Shown here piece after piece: positions 25,539 through 33,896 of a stretch of DNA of 64,000 nucleotides. Position 1 is the stretch's first letter, and every line of letters begins with the position of its first letter. The stretch is from assembly GCF_019511645.1 (NCBI RefSeq), contig NZ_JAEUAX010000004.1:62001-126000 (forward strand), given 5' to 3'. The notes beneath the pieces were generated by a model. It ran no database searches. It had not been told where the DNA came from and saw only the letters and a list, made by a program, of their open reading frames with translations. This stretch comes from Microbacterium ureisolvens. GTDB taxonomy: Bacteria > Actinomycetota > Actinomycetes > Actinomycetales > Microbacteriaceae. The translations under genes were made by a program, and so were the position numbers.

Positions 25539-26305
25539 CCCGCACCCTCATCACCAACGACGACGGCATCGACGCCCCCGGTCTCCACGCACTCGCGGCA
25601 GCCGCGCGAGACGCCGGGCTCGATGTGACGGTCGCCGCCCCGATGCGGCAGTCGAGCGGCTCGAGCGCCTCGATCGTCGCCGCCGAGGAGGACGGCCGCA
25701 TCGCCATCGAGGAGCGCCGGCTGCCGCGGCTCGACGGCATCCCCGCTTTCGCGGTGCGCGGCGGTCCCGGCCTGGTCGCGCTCATCGCCGCCCACGGCGC
25801 ATTCGGCGATCCGGCAGAGCTCGTGCTGTCGGGAGTGAATCATGGCGCGAACGTCGGCCGCGCCATCCTCCACTCCGGCACCGTCGGCGCGGCGCTCACG
25901 GGCGGACTGAACGGCGCGTGGGGCGCCGCGGTCTCGCTCGACGTCGGCATGAACCCCACCGCGTTCCACTGGGACGCGGCGGCCGCTGTAGCGCTCGATG
26001 TGGTGCCATTCCTGCTCGCGCGCCCGCGGGGAACGGTGGTGAACCTCAACGTTCCCAACACCCCCACGAGCCGGGGCGTGATCGAGGCGTCGCTCGCACC
26101 GTTCGGCATCGTGCAGACGACGCTCAGCGAACGGGACGTGGGCCACATCCGGCTCGCGGTCGAGGATCTGCCGAACACCCCCGAGCCGGGCACCGATGCG
26201 GCCTACCTCGCCGAGGGATGGGTCACGCTGACGGGCCTCGACCCGGTCTCGCACGTGCCGCTCGGCTTCACCCGGGGCGCAGCATCCGCTCCCCGGCAAA
26301 GGTGA
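25535..26305 (+). CDS. surE: 5'/3'-nucleotidase SurE
   Basis: 256 residues; a metal-dependent phosphatase of nucleoside monophosphates and polyphosphate. The metal site is ITNDDGIDAPGL (D9, D10), with APMRQSSGSSASI (the Ser), LSGVNHGANVGRAILHSGTVGAALTGGLNGAWGAAVSL (the catalytic Asn and the H-S-G-T-V-x-A-A signature). Length normal. Coupled to the PfkB-family kinase by a four-base overlap, suggesting a shared role in salvage of a phosphorylated sugar or nucleoside, which is inference. A strong terminator follows immediately. Confidence 0.94.
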   Translation: MTRTLITNDDGIDAPGLHALAAAARDAGLDVTVAAPMRQSSGSSASIVAAEEDGRIAIEERRLPRLDGIPAFAVRGGPGLVALIAAHGAFGDPAELVLSGVNHGANVGRAILHSGTVGAALTGGLNGAWGAAVSLDVGMNPTAFHWDAAAAVALDVVPFLLARPRGTVVNLNVPNTPTSRGVIEASLAPFGIVQTTLSERDVGHIRLAVEDLPNTPEPGTDAAYLAEGWVTLTGLDPVSHVPLGFTRGAASAPRQR

Positions 26306-26333
26306 AGGCCTCCCCACACCGTGGGGAGGCCTT
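26305..26333. terminator. Bidirectional terminator between surE and rpsO
   Basis: A perfect 13-bp stem (26305-26317 with 26321-26333) and a three-base loop. It begins on the last base of the surE stop codon and lies 39 bases before the rpsO end, so it can serve both convergent genes. Confidence 0.85.
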
Positions 26334-26371
26334 CCAAGAATGTTTTGCGCGATTGAACGCTGGTCGATGCC

Positions 26372-26641
26372 TTATCGACGGAGACCGAGGCGCTCGATGA
26401 GCGAGCGGTAACGGTTGATGTCGATGTCCTGCAGGTAACCCAGCAGGCGGCGGCGCTGACCGACGAGCAGGAACAGCCCACGACGCGAGTGGTGGTCGTG
26501 CTTGTGCTCCTTGAGGTGCTCGGTGAGGTCCTTGATGCGCTGCGTCAGCATCGCGACCTGCACCTCGGGGGATCCGGTGTCACCGGGGTGCGTCGCGTAC
26601 TCTTCGATGATCGCCTTCTTGACGTCTGCTTCCAGTGCCAT
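26372..26641 (-). CDS. rpsO: 30S ribosomal protein S15
   Basis: 89 residues, the standard S15 length. It binds the central domain of 16S rRNA. The sequence is textbook: [58 protein letters not shown], containing the S15 signature L-x-x-H-x-x-x-H-x-x-D-x-x-S. The ATG at 26641 is preceded by GAGGGGATCACCT. In most actinobacteria rpsO lies between ribF and pnp; here both partners are far away (32 kb and 20 kb) though on the same strand. Confidence 0.98.
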   Translation of the reverse strand: MALEADVKKAIIEEYATHPGDTGSPEVQVAMLTQRIKDLTEHLKEHKHDHHSRRGLFLLVGQRRRLLGYLQDIDINRYRSLIERLGLRR

Positions 26642-26731
26642 AGGTGATCCCCTCTCTGCTTGTTGCGCGGTGCCCGTCACCCGATGTGCGAGCTCTCTTT
26701 CTCCGCGGCCGATCCAACGGCAACCTGAAGA

Positions 26732-26737
26732 GTCTAC
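26732..26737 (-). promoter_or_regulatory. Probable -10 box of rpsO
   Basis: TAGACT on the minus strand, about 90 bases before the rpsO ATG. This gives a leader of ~85 nt, unlike the leaderless genes nearby, and leaves room for S15 autoregulation as known in other bacteria. No clear -35 hexamer. Confidence 0.4.
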
Positions 26738-26794
26738 CAGCGAACGGATGCCCCGGCGAACCGGCCGCCTGCAAGCCCAGGTACGCTCGGACGC

Positions 26795-27016
26795 ATGCAG
26801 TACACCGTCCGCGTCAAACCGGGCAGCCGACGCGGACCGCGGGTCGACGAAGACGACGACGGACTCGTCGTCTTCGTGAGGGAGCGCGCCGTCGACGGCG
26901 CCGCGAACGAGGGCGTCGTCCGCGCTCTCGCGGCGCATTTCGCGGTGGCGCCGAGCCGCGTGACGATCCTTCGCGGCCACAGCGCGCGCATCAAGCGCGT
27001 GGAAGTCACGCCGTAG
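26795..27016 (+). CDS. DUF167 (YggU) family protein
   Basis: 73 residues. [13 protein letters not shown] at the start and [39 protein letters not shown] are the DUF167 signatures (P-x-x-G-x-A-N-x-x-V/L and the S-R-x-K motif). The family is broadly conserved, small and of uncertain function; structures are known. The ATG follows TACGCT by seven bases, a leaderless promoter. Divergent from rpsO. Confidence 0.88.
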   Translation: MQYTVRVKPGSRRGPRVDEDDDGLVVFVRERAVDGAANEGVVRALAAHFAVAPSRVTILRGHSARIKRVEVTP

Positions 27017-27100
27017 CGTGACCGCCGCACATCGGCGGATTTCAGACGTCGCATCGCGGCGCGGCCTCCGGCGTCGGCGGGCGAGCGTACCGTGGCCTCC

Positions 27101-28042
27101 GTGACCTCGACTCGAACTCCTCCCCCCGCGGTGCGCGCGGAGAGACTGCCGTCCCCCCGGTGGATCACGGTGCAGTTCGTGCTCGCCGGGATCGTGTGGG
27201 GTGCGAGCTTCCTCTTCATGAAGGTGTCGCTCACCGGCATCTCGCCGGCGCAGGTCGCGTGGACGCGCATCCTCCTCGGAGCTCTCACGCTCGGCGTCCT
27301 CGTGCTCCTGCGGCGCGAGCAGATGACCCGCCGCCTCACGGTGTGGGCGCACCTGACGGTGCTCGGTCTCACGTTCTGCGTCATCCCGTTCCTGCTCTTC
27401 TCGTGGGCGCAGCAGCACGTCAGCTCGGGCGTCGCGAGCATCTTCAACGCGACCACCCCGATCATGACCGCGATCATGGCGTGGCTCGTGTTCCGGGTGG
27501 AGCGTCTGAAGGCGCTGCAGGTCATCGGCATCGGCGTCGGGATCCTGGGCGTCGTCGTGATCATCGCGCCATGGCAGGGCATCGCGTTCGACGGGAGCCT
27601 GGTCGCAGAGCTGGCGATCCTCGGCGCCACCGCGAGCTATGGCTTCAGCTTCGCCTACATGCGGCGCTTCGTCTCGAACACCGGAATGTCGGCGCTCGCG
27701 TTCACCTTCGGCTACATCGCGATGGCGGCCGTCGTGATGGCGATGCTCACACCGATCCTCGTACTCACGCCGGTGCGCTTGGACATCCCGATCGTGGCGA
27801 GCCTGCTGCTGCTCGGGTGCCTCGGCACCGGTATCGCGTACGTGTGGAACCAGAACACCGTGCGTGCGTGGGGGCCGACTCGGGCTTCGACCGTGACCTA
27901 CATCACCCCCGTCGTCGGCGTGATCCTCGGCATCGTGATCCTCGGCGAGACGGTGACGTGGAACGAGCCGGTCGGCGCGCTCGTCGTGTTCCTCGGCATC
28001 CTGCTCGCGCAGGACCGGCTGCGCCGACGCCCGCGCGTCTGA
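27101..28042 (+). CDS. EamA-family (DMT superfamily) transporter
   Basis: About 313 residues with ten membrane segments in two EamA halves. [19 protein letters not shown] opens the first half; the second begins [23 protein letters not shown] and ends [41 protein letters not shown], where P-x-x-x-x-x-x-G-x-x-x-L-G-E is the typical final motif. Such proteins export amino acids or other metabolites; the substrate is unclear. I prefer the GTG at 27101 over the GTG at 27092, since the latter overlaps a TACCGT -10 box (27088-27093) that sits seven bases before 27101. Confidence 0.88.
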   Translation: MTSTRTPPPAVRAERLPSPRWITVQFVLAGIVWGASFLFMKVSLTGISPAQVAWTRILLGALTLGVLVLLRREQMTRRLTVWAHLTVLGLTFCVIPFLLFSWAQQHVSSGVASIFNATTPIMTAIMAWLVFRVERLKALQVIGIGVGILGVVVIIAPWQGIAFDGSLVAELAILGATASYGFSFAYMRRFVSNTGMSALAFTFGYIAMAAVVMAMLTPILVLTPVRLDIPIVASLLLLGCLGTGIAYVWNQNTVRAWGPTRASTVTYITPVVGVILGIVILGETVTWNEPVGALVVFLGILLAQDRLRRRPRV

Positions 28043-28058
28043 ACCTCCCGCATACATG

Positions 28059-28097
28059 CGAAGAGCGGATGCCTCGGGGCGAGGCATCCGCTCTTCG
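28059..28097. terminator. Bidirectional terminator between the EamA and YceI genes
   Basis: A 17-bp perfect stem (28059-28075 with 28081-28097), loop of five bases. It contains GGATGCC and its complement, the same core as in the pnp, pfkA and ALDH terminators. Confidence 0.85.
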
Positions 28098-28110
28098 TCG
28101 CTGGTGCGCG

Positions 28111-28674
28111 TCAGTCCTGCTGGAGGGCGCCCTGCAGGTCGAGCGTGATCGTGACGTCCTTGCCGACGAGCACGCCGCCGGTCTCGAGCGCGGCGTTCCA
28201 GGTGAGGCCGAAGTCCTCGCGGTTGACGACCGTCTTGGCCGTCGCGCCCGCCTTGTAGTTGCCCCACGGGTCGGTGCCGAAGCCGCCGAACTCGAACTCG
28301 AAGGTGACGGGCTTGGTGATGCCGCGGATGGTCAGGTCGCCGTCGACGAGGAACTCGCCGTTCTCGACGCGCGCGCCGGTCGAGCGGAACTCCATCGTCG
28401 GGTGGTTCTCGGTGTCGAAGAAGTCGGCCGAGCGCAGGTGGTTGTCGCGGCCCTCGTCCTTGGTGTCGACGGAGGTGACATCGACGGACGCCTCGACCTG
28501 GGCGTCGAGCGGGTTCGCGGGGGCGATCAGCGTCGCGCTCTTCATGCCGAAGGTGCCGCGCACCTTCGAGATCATCATGTGGCGCACGCTGAAGGTGACC
28601 TCGCTGTGCGCGGGGTCGAGCACCCAGGTGCCCGCCTTGTAGCCGGGAACGTCGATCGTGGTCGTGTCGGTCAT
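28111..28674 (-). CDS. YceI family protein
   Basis: 187 residues of the lipocalin-like YceI fold that binds isoprenoid-type lipids: [40 protein letters not shown] at the front, then [32 protein letters not shown] (the D-x-R-D-x-H-L-x-S-x-D-F-F pattern) and [13 protein letters not shown]. No signal peptide, so it is cytoplasmic here, as in many actinobacterial members. GAAGGACGACC precedes the ATG at 28674. It may belong to polyprenoid storage or transport, but this is family knowledge only. Confidence 0.92.
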   Translation of the reverse strand: MTDTTTIDVPGYKAGTWVLDPAHSEVTFSVRHMMISKVRGTFGMKSATLIAPANPLDAQVEASVDVTSVDTKDEGRDNHLRSADFFDTENHPTMEFRSTGARVENGEFLVDGDLTIRGITKPVTFEFEFGGFGTDPWGNYKAGATAKTVVNREDFGLTWNAALETGGVLVGKDVTITLDLQGALQQD

Positions 28675-28794
28675 GGTCGTCCTTCGTCTGGGGGTCCGGT
28701 GGCTGCCGGCTCGCGCCGGCATACGGGGTGGAACGCGCGGGGCTCGCGGATCTATTCCCGTGAATGGAAAGTCTCTCACACGCCGACATGACGA

Positions 28795-28823
28795 AGGGGA
28801 CGGATGCCGCGCACCCGTCCCCT
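28795..28823 (-). terminator. Terminator downstream of the FKBP gene
   Basis: Nine-base stem AGGGGACGG (28795-28803) with CCGTCCCCT (28815-28823) around an 11-base loop. It is 16 bases past the FKBP stop. Confidence 0.65.
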
Positions 28824-28838
28824 CTCGATCGCTCTGGG

Positions 28839-29207
28839 TCAGCCGACCTTGATGAGGTCGATGACGAAGATCAGCGTCTTGCCGCCGAGGAAGTGCCCGC
28901 CGGCGGGGCCATAGGCGAGGTGCGGCGGGATGACGAGCTCGCGGCGACCGCCTTCCTTCATGCCCGGGATGCCGTCCTGCCAGCCCTGGATGAGGCCGCG
29001 CAGCGGGAACTGGATGCTCTCCCCGCGGTTCCACGACGAGTCGAACTCTTCGCCGCTCTCGTACTCGACGCCCACGTAGTGGACGGTCACGGTGTCGCCG
29101 GGCTTCGCCTCGGCGCCCTCGCCCACGACGATGTCGCGGACGACGAGGTCGGCCGGAGCCGGGCCGGCGGGTGCGTCGATCTCGGGCTTGGTGCGGTCGT
29201 CAGTCAT
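28839..29207 (-). CDS. FKBP-type peptidyl-prolyl cis-trans isomerase
   Basis: 122 residues: an acidic proline-rich lead of 20 residues and a single FKBP domain with the standard active-site pattern [61 protein letters not shown]. Aromatic residues Y, F, D, W and the final F-V-I-D-L are in place. It speeds proline isomerisation in protein folding in the cytoplasm. The ATG at 29207 is chosen; GGAGGC is directly before it with TTGGAT further up, resembling the leaderless pattern but with a weaker -10 box. An ATG at 29219 is also in frame. Confidence 0.93.
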   Translation of the reverse strand: MTDDRTKPEIDAPAGPAPADLVVRDIVVGEGAEAKPGDTVTVHYVGVEYESGEEFDSSWNRGESIQFPLRGLIQGWQDGIPGMKEGGRRELVIPPHLAYGPAGGHFLGGKTLIFVIDLIKVG

Positions 29208-29320
29208 GCCTCCATCCAACCATCCGGAGCCCGCGCACGCCGAGCGAGTTCGCCGTCAGGGGAACCGCCCGCGTTCCCTTGACACCCGCGCCAGGCCCCC
29301 GGCATGCTGGGGGCAGACCA

Positions 29321-29371
29321 ACTCAGCGCTCGGTAGACACGCAGGCATCGCCGCGGCACCGAGCGCTGAGT
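29321..29371. repeat. 14-bp perfect inverted repeat with a 23-base loop
   Basis: ACTCAGCGCTCGGT at 29321-29334 and ACCGAGCGCTGAGT at 29358-29371. It lies between the divergently placed FKBP start (29207) and the PrsW end (29398). It may be the PrsW terminator, but the loop is long and there is no U tract on that side; CTTTGTT follows on the plus strand. Confidence 0.7.
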
Positions 29372-29397
29372 CTTTGTTCGCGGGCGACGCTCCGCGC

Positions 29398-30627
29398 CTA
29401 CGGCGCGAACATCGCCGCCCGGGTCGCCGCGGTCTTCGCAAGCAGGTCACGCTCTTCCGCCGCCGCGTGCGGATCCCGCCCCGAGATCGCCCGCTGACGG
29501 CTCGCGGCCAGGGCCGTGGCATCGGTGATGAAGGTCCTCATGAGGGCGGTACGGTCTCCTCGCAGCGTCCGCGCCCACGCGAGCGCAGCCCTGCGCCCGG
29601 CGGACGTCGCGAGCATGTCGACCTCCTGCGGAGTGAACCACCCCGCGGCCGCGTACTCGCCGAGCCGGCGCCTGGTGAGGCGCGACTCCTCCCGCCTGAG
29701 CGCCACGATGCCGAGGATGAACCCGATGAACAGCGGCACCTGCAGCGTGAGGTACAGGAAGAAGAAGTCGCCGAACATCGCCGAGCCGTTCCAGAACGCG
29801 TGCAGCGCGATCGCGCCCGCGAGCCCGAGCAGCCCGGGTCCGATCGCCTGCGCGGCCGACAGCCCGCGCCGCGCAGCAAGACCCAGAGCGAAACCGGTGA
29901 CGCTCGTGAACATGACGTGCGCGAACGGCGAGAGGATCCCACGGAGGAAGAACGTCATGGTGGTCTCGGCCGCTCCCCCCTCGATGAAGCTCACCGCGAA
30001 GTACTGGATGTTCTCGGTGAACGCGAAGCCGGCTCCGACGAGTGCTCCGTAGACGATGCCGTCGACCGGGCCGTCGAACGCGCGCCGGGCGGTCGCGAAG
30101 ATGAGGAAGACGCCGAGCCCCTTGGCGAACTCCTCGACCACCGGCGCCTGTACGACCGTCTGCAGCACCTCGCGAGCACCGGTGGTCGCCGGCCCGAACA
30201 CCATCGACAGCACGAGGTCGACGCCGAGCGCGATGGCGACGGCGGCGATCGCGCCCCACGCGATGGCGAGGACGAGCAGTCCCCGCGGCTCGGGCTCCCA
30301 CCGGTCCACGATCCGCAGCGCCAACAGCACACCGACGAGGGGCACGACAGCGAGCACCATCCCGAGGAGCGACGCGGCGGGTCCGAGTGCGTTGAGGAAG
30401 TACGCCACCAGCACTGCCAGCCCGAGAACGAGGACGCCGATGATCCAGACCGACGCGCTGCGTCCGCGACGAGAGGCAGCGCCGGTGGGGACCGGCACGG
30501 GTGCGGGCGACGTCGCCGGCGGCGTGATCGCCGCGGGCGCGGCGATGCGCGGCTGGGCGAGTGCGGAAGCGAACTCCGGCGGCGTGAGCGAGGGCCGGGG
30601 ACGGGAAGCACCGGGGTCGAGCGTCAT
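29398..30627 (-). CDS. PrsW-family intramembrane protease
   Basis: 409 residues, about eight membrane segments after a 55-residue proline/alanine-rich cytoplasmic head. PrsW proteases are related to CAAX proteases; the catalytic motifs are all visible: VVEEFAKGLGVF (E-E), GAGFAFTENIQYF (F-x-x-x-E-N), SPFAHVMFTSVTG (H) and AIALHAFWNGSAM (H-x-x-x-N). In Bacillus, PrsW cleaves an anti-sigma factor; no sigma or anti-sigma gene is adjacent here. The ATG at 30627 follows TAGGCT by six bases on the minus strand (leaderless) and is divergent from the FAH-family gene, whose -10 box is only about 60 bases away. Confidence 0.92.
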   Translation of the reverse strand: MTLDPGASRPRPSLTPPEFASALAQPRIAAPAAITPPATSPAPVPVPTGAASRRGRSASVWIIGVLVLGLAVLVAYFLNALGPAASLLGMVLAVVPLVGVLLALRIVDRWEPEPRGLLVLAIAWGAIAAVAIALGVDLVLSMVFGPATTGAREVLQTVVQAPVVEEFAKGLGVFLIFATARRAFDGPVDGIVYGALVGAGFAFTENIQYFAVSFIEGGAAETTMTFFLRGILSPFAHVMFTSVTGFALGLAARRGLSAAQAIGPGLLGLAGAIALHAFWNGSAMFGDFFFLYLTLQVPLFIGFILGIVALRREESRLTRRRLGEYAAAGWFTPQEVDMLATSAGRRAALAWARTLRGDRTALMRTFITDATALAASRQRAISGRDPHAAAEERDLLAKTAATRAAMFAP

Positions 30628-30712
30628 GCGCACAGCCTAGGGTGCACGACGCTCACCCGTCATACGAGCTGTGGACGGCCCGTTCGCGCACCCCGGCGGC
30701 TAGGTTGGGGGC

Positions 30713-31576
30713 ATGCGCTTCGCCCATGTCGTGCCACCGGGGTCGGGCGAGCCGAGGCTCGCCCTGGTCGACGGCGACGACGTGGAGATCGTCGCCGAGC
30801 TGTTCGACGGAGCGCCGCGGGTACTGGAAGAGCTCATCGCCGGCGGCGACGACATGCTCGCCCGCGTGGGGGATGCCGCAGGCAACGGGACGCGGCATCC
30901 GCTCGACGCGATGGGGTTCGCGTCCGCCGTCCTCGCGCCGCCGGTCATCCTCGCGATCGGGCTCAACTACGCGGCGCACTCCAGCGAACTGGGACTCAAG
31001 ACGGACTCGACGCCGACCGTGTTCGTGCTCTGGCCCAACTCCCTCGCCGGTCACGACCACACCACGATCTGGCCACGATCTCTCAGCGAGTCGGTCGACT
31101 ACGAGGCCGAGCTCGGCGTCATCATCGGCACCCCCGCGAAGGACGTGGCCCCCGAGGACGCCCTCGACCACGTCTGGGGCTACACGGTGGTCAACGACAT
31201 CACCGCACGCGACATCCAGTACTCCGAGGCGCAGTGGTCGCGCTGCAAGTCCTTCGACGGGTTCACGCCGACGGGTCCGTTCGTGGTGACCGCGGACGAG
31301 ATCCCGGACCCGCAGGACCTCCACATCTGGACGGTGCTCGACGGCACCACGCTGCAGGATGCGACCACCGGTCAGATGGTGCGTCCGGTCGCGACGCTGA
31401 TCTCGCACCTGTCGAAGTCGGCGACGCTGCTGCCCGGAACGCTCATCTCGACGGGCAGCCCCGGCGGGGCCGGCTACTCGCGGGATCCGCAGGTGTTCCT
31501 GCGCGACCGCTCCACGGTCACCGTCGGGATCGACGGCATCGGGGCTCTCACGACGCACTGCCGCATCCTCGGCTGA
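30713..31576 (+). CDS. Fumarylacetoacetate hydrolase family protein
   Basis: 287 residues of the FAH fold, a divalent-metal C-C hydrolase or decarboxylase family. GLNYAAHSSELGL, VDYEAELGVIIG (E-x-E metal ligands), YTVVNDITARDIQ (D) and KSFDGFTPTGPFVV followed by LIPGTLISTGSPGG-like LLPGTLISTGSPGGAGY are all present. Closest functional relatives are 2-hydroxyhepta-diene-dioate isomerases and acylpyruvases; the substrate is unknown. Leaderless: TAGGTT (30701-30706), GGGGGC, ATG. Confidence 0.9.
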   Translation: MRFAHVVPPGSGEPRLALVDGDDVEIVAELFDGAPRVLEELIAGGDDMLARVGDAAGNGTRHPLDAMGFASAVLAPPVILAIGLNYAAHSSELGLKTDSTPTVFVLWPNSLAGHDHTTIWPRSLSESVDYEAELGVIIGTPAKDVAPEDALDHVWGYTVVNDITARDIQYSEAQWSRCKSFDGFTPTGPFVVTADEIPDPQDLHIWTVLDGTTLQDATTGQMVRPVATLISHLSKSATLLPGTLISTGSPGGAGYSRDPQVFLRDRSTVTVGIDGIGALTTHCRILG

Positions 31577-31628
31577 GGCGCGCCGCGGCCGCGGGCCCTG
31601 GCGCTCCCGGCCGCCGGCACACGGCGAC

Positions 31629-31655
31629 GGCGGGCGCTCCGTGGAGCAGCCCGCC
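31629..31655. terminator. Bidirectional terminator between the FAH and proline-rich membrane protein genes
   Basis: GGCGGGC (31629-31635) pairs with GCCCGCC (31649-31655), extended inside by GCTCC/GGAGC, leaving a two-base loop and one bulged A. It separates two convergent genes. Confidence 0.75.
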
Positions 31656-31666
31656 GCCGGGATCGG

Positions 31667-32200
31667 TCAGCGCGAGACCGTCGAGCAGTCGACGGGGAGG
31701 CCGCGCACCTCGACGGTGCCTGAGAAATCCACCGCCTGGCACGCCTGCAGCACCTCCGCCGAGAACGTGAGGAGCGGCACGACGAGGGCGAAGAACAGGA
31801 TGATGCCGAGGACCATCAGCACAGCCGAGATGATGATGGCGGCGAGGGCGAAGCCGTTCTTGGCTCCGGCCTTGCGGCTCTGCACGAGGGCGACGATGCC
31901 TAGGATAAGCGCGATCAGCTGCACGAAGAACGACAGGATGAACGCGACGATGCCGAGCGTCTTGCCCGGAACGGGCGCGCCGGCCGGCGCGCCGTACGCC
32001 GCCGGCGGCGCGGCGCTGTAGGCGGGCGCGCCCGCAGAGTACGCCGGCGGAGCCGCCGCGTACCCGGGCGCCGCGGGGGCGGTGTACCCCGGTGCGGGGG
32101 CGGCGGGAGGCGCCGGCGCGTCGGCCGGCGGCGGCGCAGTGGGCTGCGACGCGGGCTGCTGCGGCGGCTCGGGTGCCGACGGGTTCTGCGGATCGGTCAT
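31667..32200 (-). CDS. DUF4190-like membrane protein with a proline/alanine/tyrosine-rich head
   Basis: 177 residues. Residues 1-78 are disordered and rich in Pro, Ala and Tyr (repeats such as APPAYSAGAPAYSA). Two membrane segments follow: KTLGIVAFILSFFVQLIALILGIVALVQSRKAGAKNGFALAAIIISAVLMVLGIILFFALVV, matching the DUF4190-type pair in which G-I-V-A-L...S-R-x-x-G-x-K-N-G-x-A-L-A-A sits between helices. A short external C-terminal domain has two cysteines (ACQAVDF and PVDCST). The function is unknown; such proteins often accompany membrane or secretion complexes. Its own promoter is not evident. Confidence 0.82.
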   Translation of the reverse strand: MTDPQNPSAPEPPQQPASQPTAPPPADAPAPPAAPAPGYTAPAAPGYAAAPPAYSAGAPAYSAAPPAAYGAPAGAPVPGKTLGIVAFILSFFVQLIALILGIVALVQSRKAGAKNGFALAAIIISAVLMVLGIILFFALVVPLLTFSAEVLQACQAVDFSGTVEVRGLPVDCSTVSR

Positions 32201-32262
32201 TTCTCGCCTTTCGTTCGAGTCTCCCTGACGCTATCGATCGGGAGCCGCCCGCGGCAACCGGC

Positions 32263-33744
32263 TCAGCGCGTGTCCGCCCGAGCCTCCTCGACGACCTCCT
32301 CGGGAGCCCCCACGACCGGGATCGCGGCGGTGACGGTCTCCAGCCCCGACAGGCGGGCGGGCGAGAGCTGCTTGGTGACCTCGTCGCGCGACATGAGGCC
32401 GGCCTCGACGACGAGGTCCGCGACGGCGCGCCCGGTGAGCAGGGCGGTCTTCGCCAGCGCCGCGGCCGCCGCATAGCCGATGAACGGTGTCAGCGCCGTG
32501 ATGACGCCGACCGACGAGCCGACCATGGCGCCGAGCTGCTCGCGGTTCGCGGTGATGCCGTCGACGCAGTTCACGCGCAGGGTGTACATCGCCTGCCGCA
32601 GCCACGTGATCGACTGGAAGATCGAGTGCGCGATCACCGGCTCGAACGCGTTGAGCTGCAGCTGGCCGCCCTCGACCGCCATCGTCACGGTGAGGTCGGC
32701 GCCGGCCACCGAGAACGCGACCTGGTTGACGACCTCGGGGATGACCGGGTTCACCTTGCCGGGCATGATGCTGGAGCCCGCCTGCCGCGCGGGCAGGTTG
32801 ATCTCGCCGAACCCGGCCTGCGGCCCGGACGAGAGCAGGCGCAGGTCGTTGCAGATCTTCGACAGCTTGATCGCGTTGCGCTTGAGCGACGCCGAGAACG
32901 ACATGAATGAGCCGGTGTCGCTGGTGGACTCGACCAGGTCGGAGGCCGTGGCGAGGTCGAGCCCCGAGATCTCGCGCAGGTGGCGCAGCACCGCAGGCGC
33001 GTACGACGGGTGCGTGGTGATCCCAGTGCCGATCGCCGTCGCCCCCATGTTGATCTCGTACAGGAGGTAGGCGTTCTCGGTGAGGCGCTGGTGGTCGTAG
33101 CCGAGCGTCGTGGCGAATCCATGGAACTCCTGGCCGAGCGTCATGGGCACGGCGTCCTGCAGCTGGGTGCGGCCGACCTTGAGAACGTCGTGGAACTCGA
33201 CGGCCTTCGCGAGGAACGCTCGGCGGAGCAGGTCGAGCTCCTCGAGCAGGGTCTTGAGGTCCAGGCCGAGGCCGACCTTGATCGCGGTCGGGTAGACGTC
33301 GTTCGTCGACTGGCTGCGGTTGGTGTCGTCGATCGGCGAGAGGAACGCGTAGTCGCCCTTGGGCCGGCCGGCGAGCTCGAGCGCGATGTTGGTGATGACC
33401 TCGTTCGCGTTCATGTTCGTCGATGTGCCGGCGCCGCCCTGGATGACGCCCACGACGAACTGGTCATGGAAGTCGCCGTCGATGACGAGCTGTGCGGCGC
33501 GGTCGATGAGATCGGCCTTGGCGGGGTCGAGAACGCCGATCTCACGGTTCGCCCGGGCCGACGCCTGCTTCACCATCGCGAGCCCCCGCACCAGGTCGGG
33601 GTAGACCGAGATCGGCCTCTTCGAGATCGGGAAGTTCTCCAGCGCACGGGCGGTGTGGATGCCCCAGTACGCGTCGGCGGGGATCTCGAGGGATCCCAGG
33701 GAGTCGGTCTCGATGCGAGTTCGCGTCATTGCGTCCAGAGCCAT
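32263..33744 (-). CDS. aspA: Aspartate ammonia-lyase
   Basis: 493 residues; interconverts aspartate with fumarate and ammonia as a cytoplasmic tetramer. It has SLGSLEIPADAYWGIHTARALENFPIS at the start, the GAGTSTNMNANEVI segment, TNDVYPTAIK, and the fumarase/aspartase signature GSSIMPGKVNPV with the catalytic Ser. The ATG at 33744 (MALDAMTRTR) has GAGGA about ten bases upstream; an ATG at 33729 is a possible alternative. A -10 box TAGGCT lies at 33795-33800 (minus strand), giving a ~44-nt leader, and a GTACACC dyad just upstream is a probable operator. Along with dctA and gadB it points to active dicarboxylate and amino-acid metabolism. Confidence 0.95.
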   Translation of the reverse strand: MALDAMTRTRIETDSLGSLEIPADAYWGIHTARALENFPISKRPISVYPDLVRGLAMVKQASARANREIGVLDPAKADLIDRAAQLVIDGDFHDQFVVGVIQGGAGTSTNMNANEVITNIALELAGRPKGDYAFLSPIDDTNRSQSTNDVYPTAIKVGLGLDLKTLLEELDLLRRAFLAKAVEFHDVLKVGRTQLQDAVPMTLGQEFHGFATTLGYDHQRLTENAYLLYEINMGATAIGTGITTHPSYAPAVLRHLREISGLDLATASDLVESTSDTGSFMSFSASLKRNAIKLSKICNDLRLLSSGPQAGFGEINLPARQAGSSIMPGKVNPVIPEVVNQVAFSVAGADLTVTMAVEGGQLQLNAFEPVIAHSIFQSITWLRQAMYTLRVNCVDGITANREQLGAMVGSSVGVITALTPFIGYAAAAALAKTALLTGRAVADLVVEAGLMSRDEVTKQLSPARLSGLETVTAAIPVVGAPEEVVEEARADTR

Positions 33745-33819
33745 GTGTTGCAGTCCTCGTGGGTCGTTCACAGCGGTGTGCGGGGATGCTTCGAGCCTAC
33801 TCGCGGTGCCTGTCGACCG

Positions 33820-33861
33820 GGGTGTACACGGCGTACACCCGGCTCCGCCGTCACGTACACC
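33820..33861. promoter_or_regulatory. Candidate operator upstream of aspA
   Basis: A dyad of GGGTGTAC (33820-33827) and GTACACCC (33833-33840) with five bases between, and a third half site CGTACACC at 33854-33861. The dyad abuts or overlaps the -35 position of the aspA promoter (TAGGCT at 33795-33800 on the minus strand). A regulator is not encoded next to it. Confidence 0.55.
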
Positions 33862-33896
33862 GCGGCGGTCGCAGCGTGGCGACCTGAACGGTGTCG

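Noticed and set aside
29321-29371. A tRNA or structured RNA gene at the long inverted repeat.
   Set aside because: It lacks a cloverleaf, T-loop sequence and acceptor stem; only one long stem is visible.
29092-31770. An 892-codon plus-strand frame opposite FKBP and PrsW and across the FAH gene.
   Set aside because: Composition typical of high-GC shadow frames; no recognisable motif; the real genes have full catalytic motifs.
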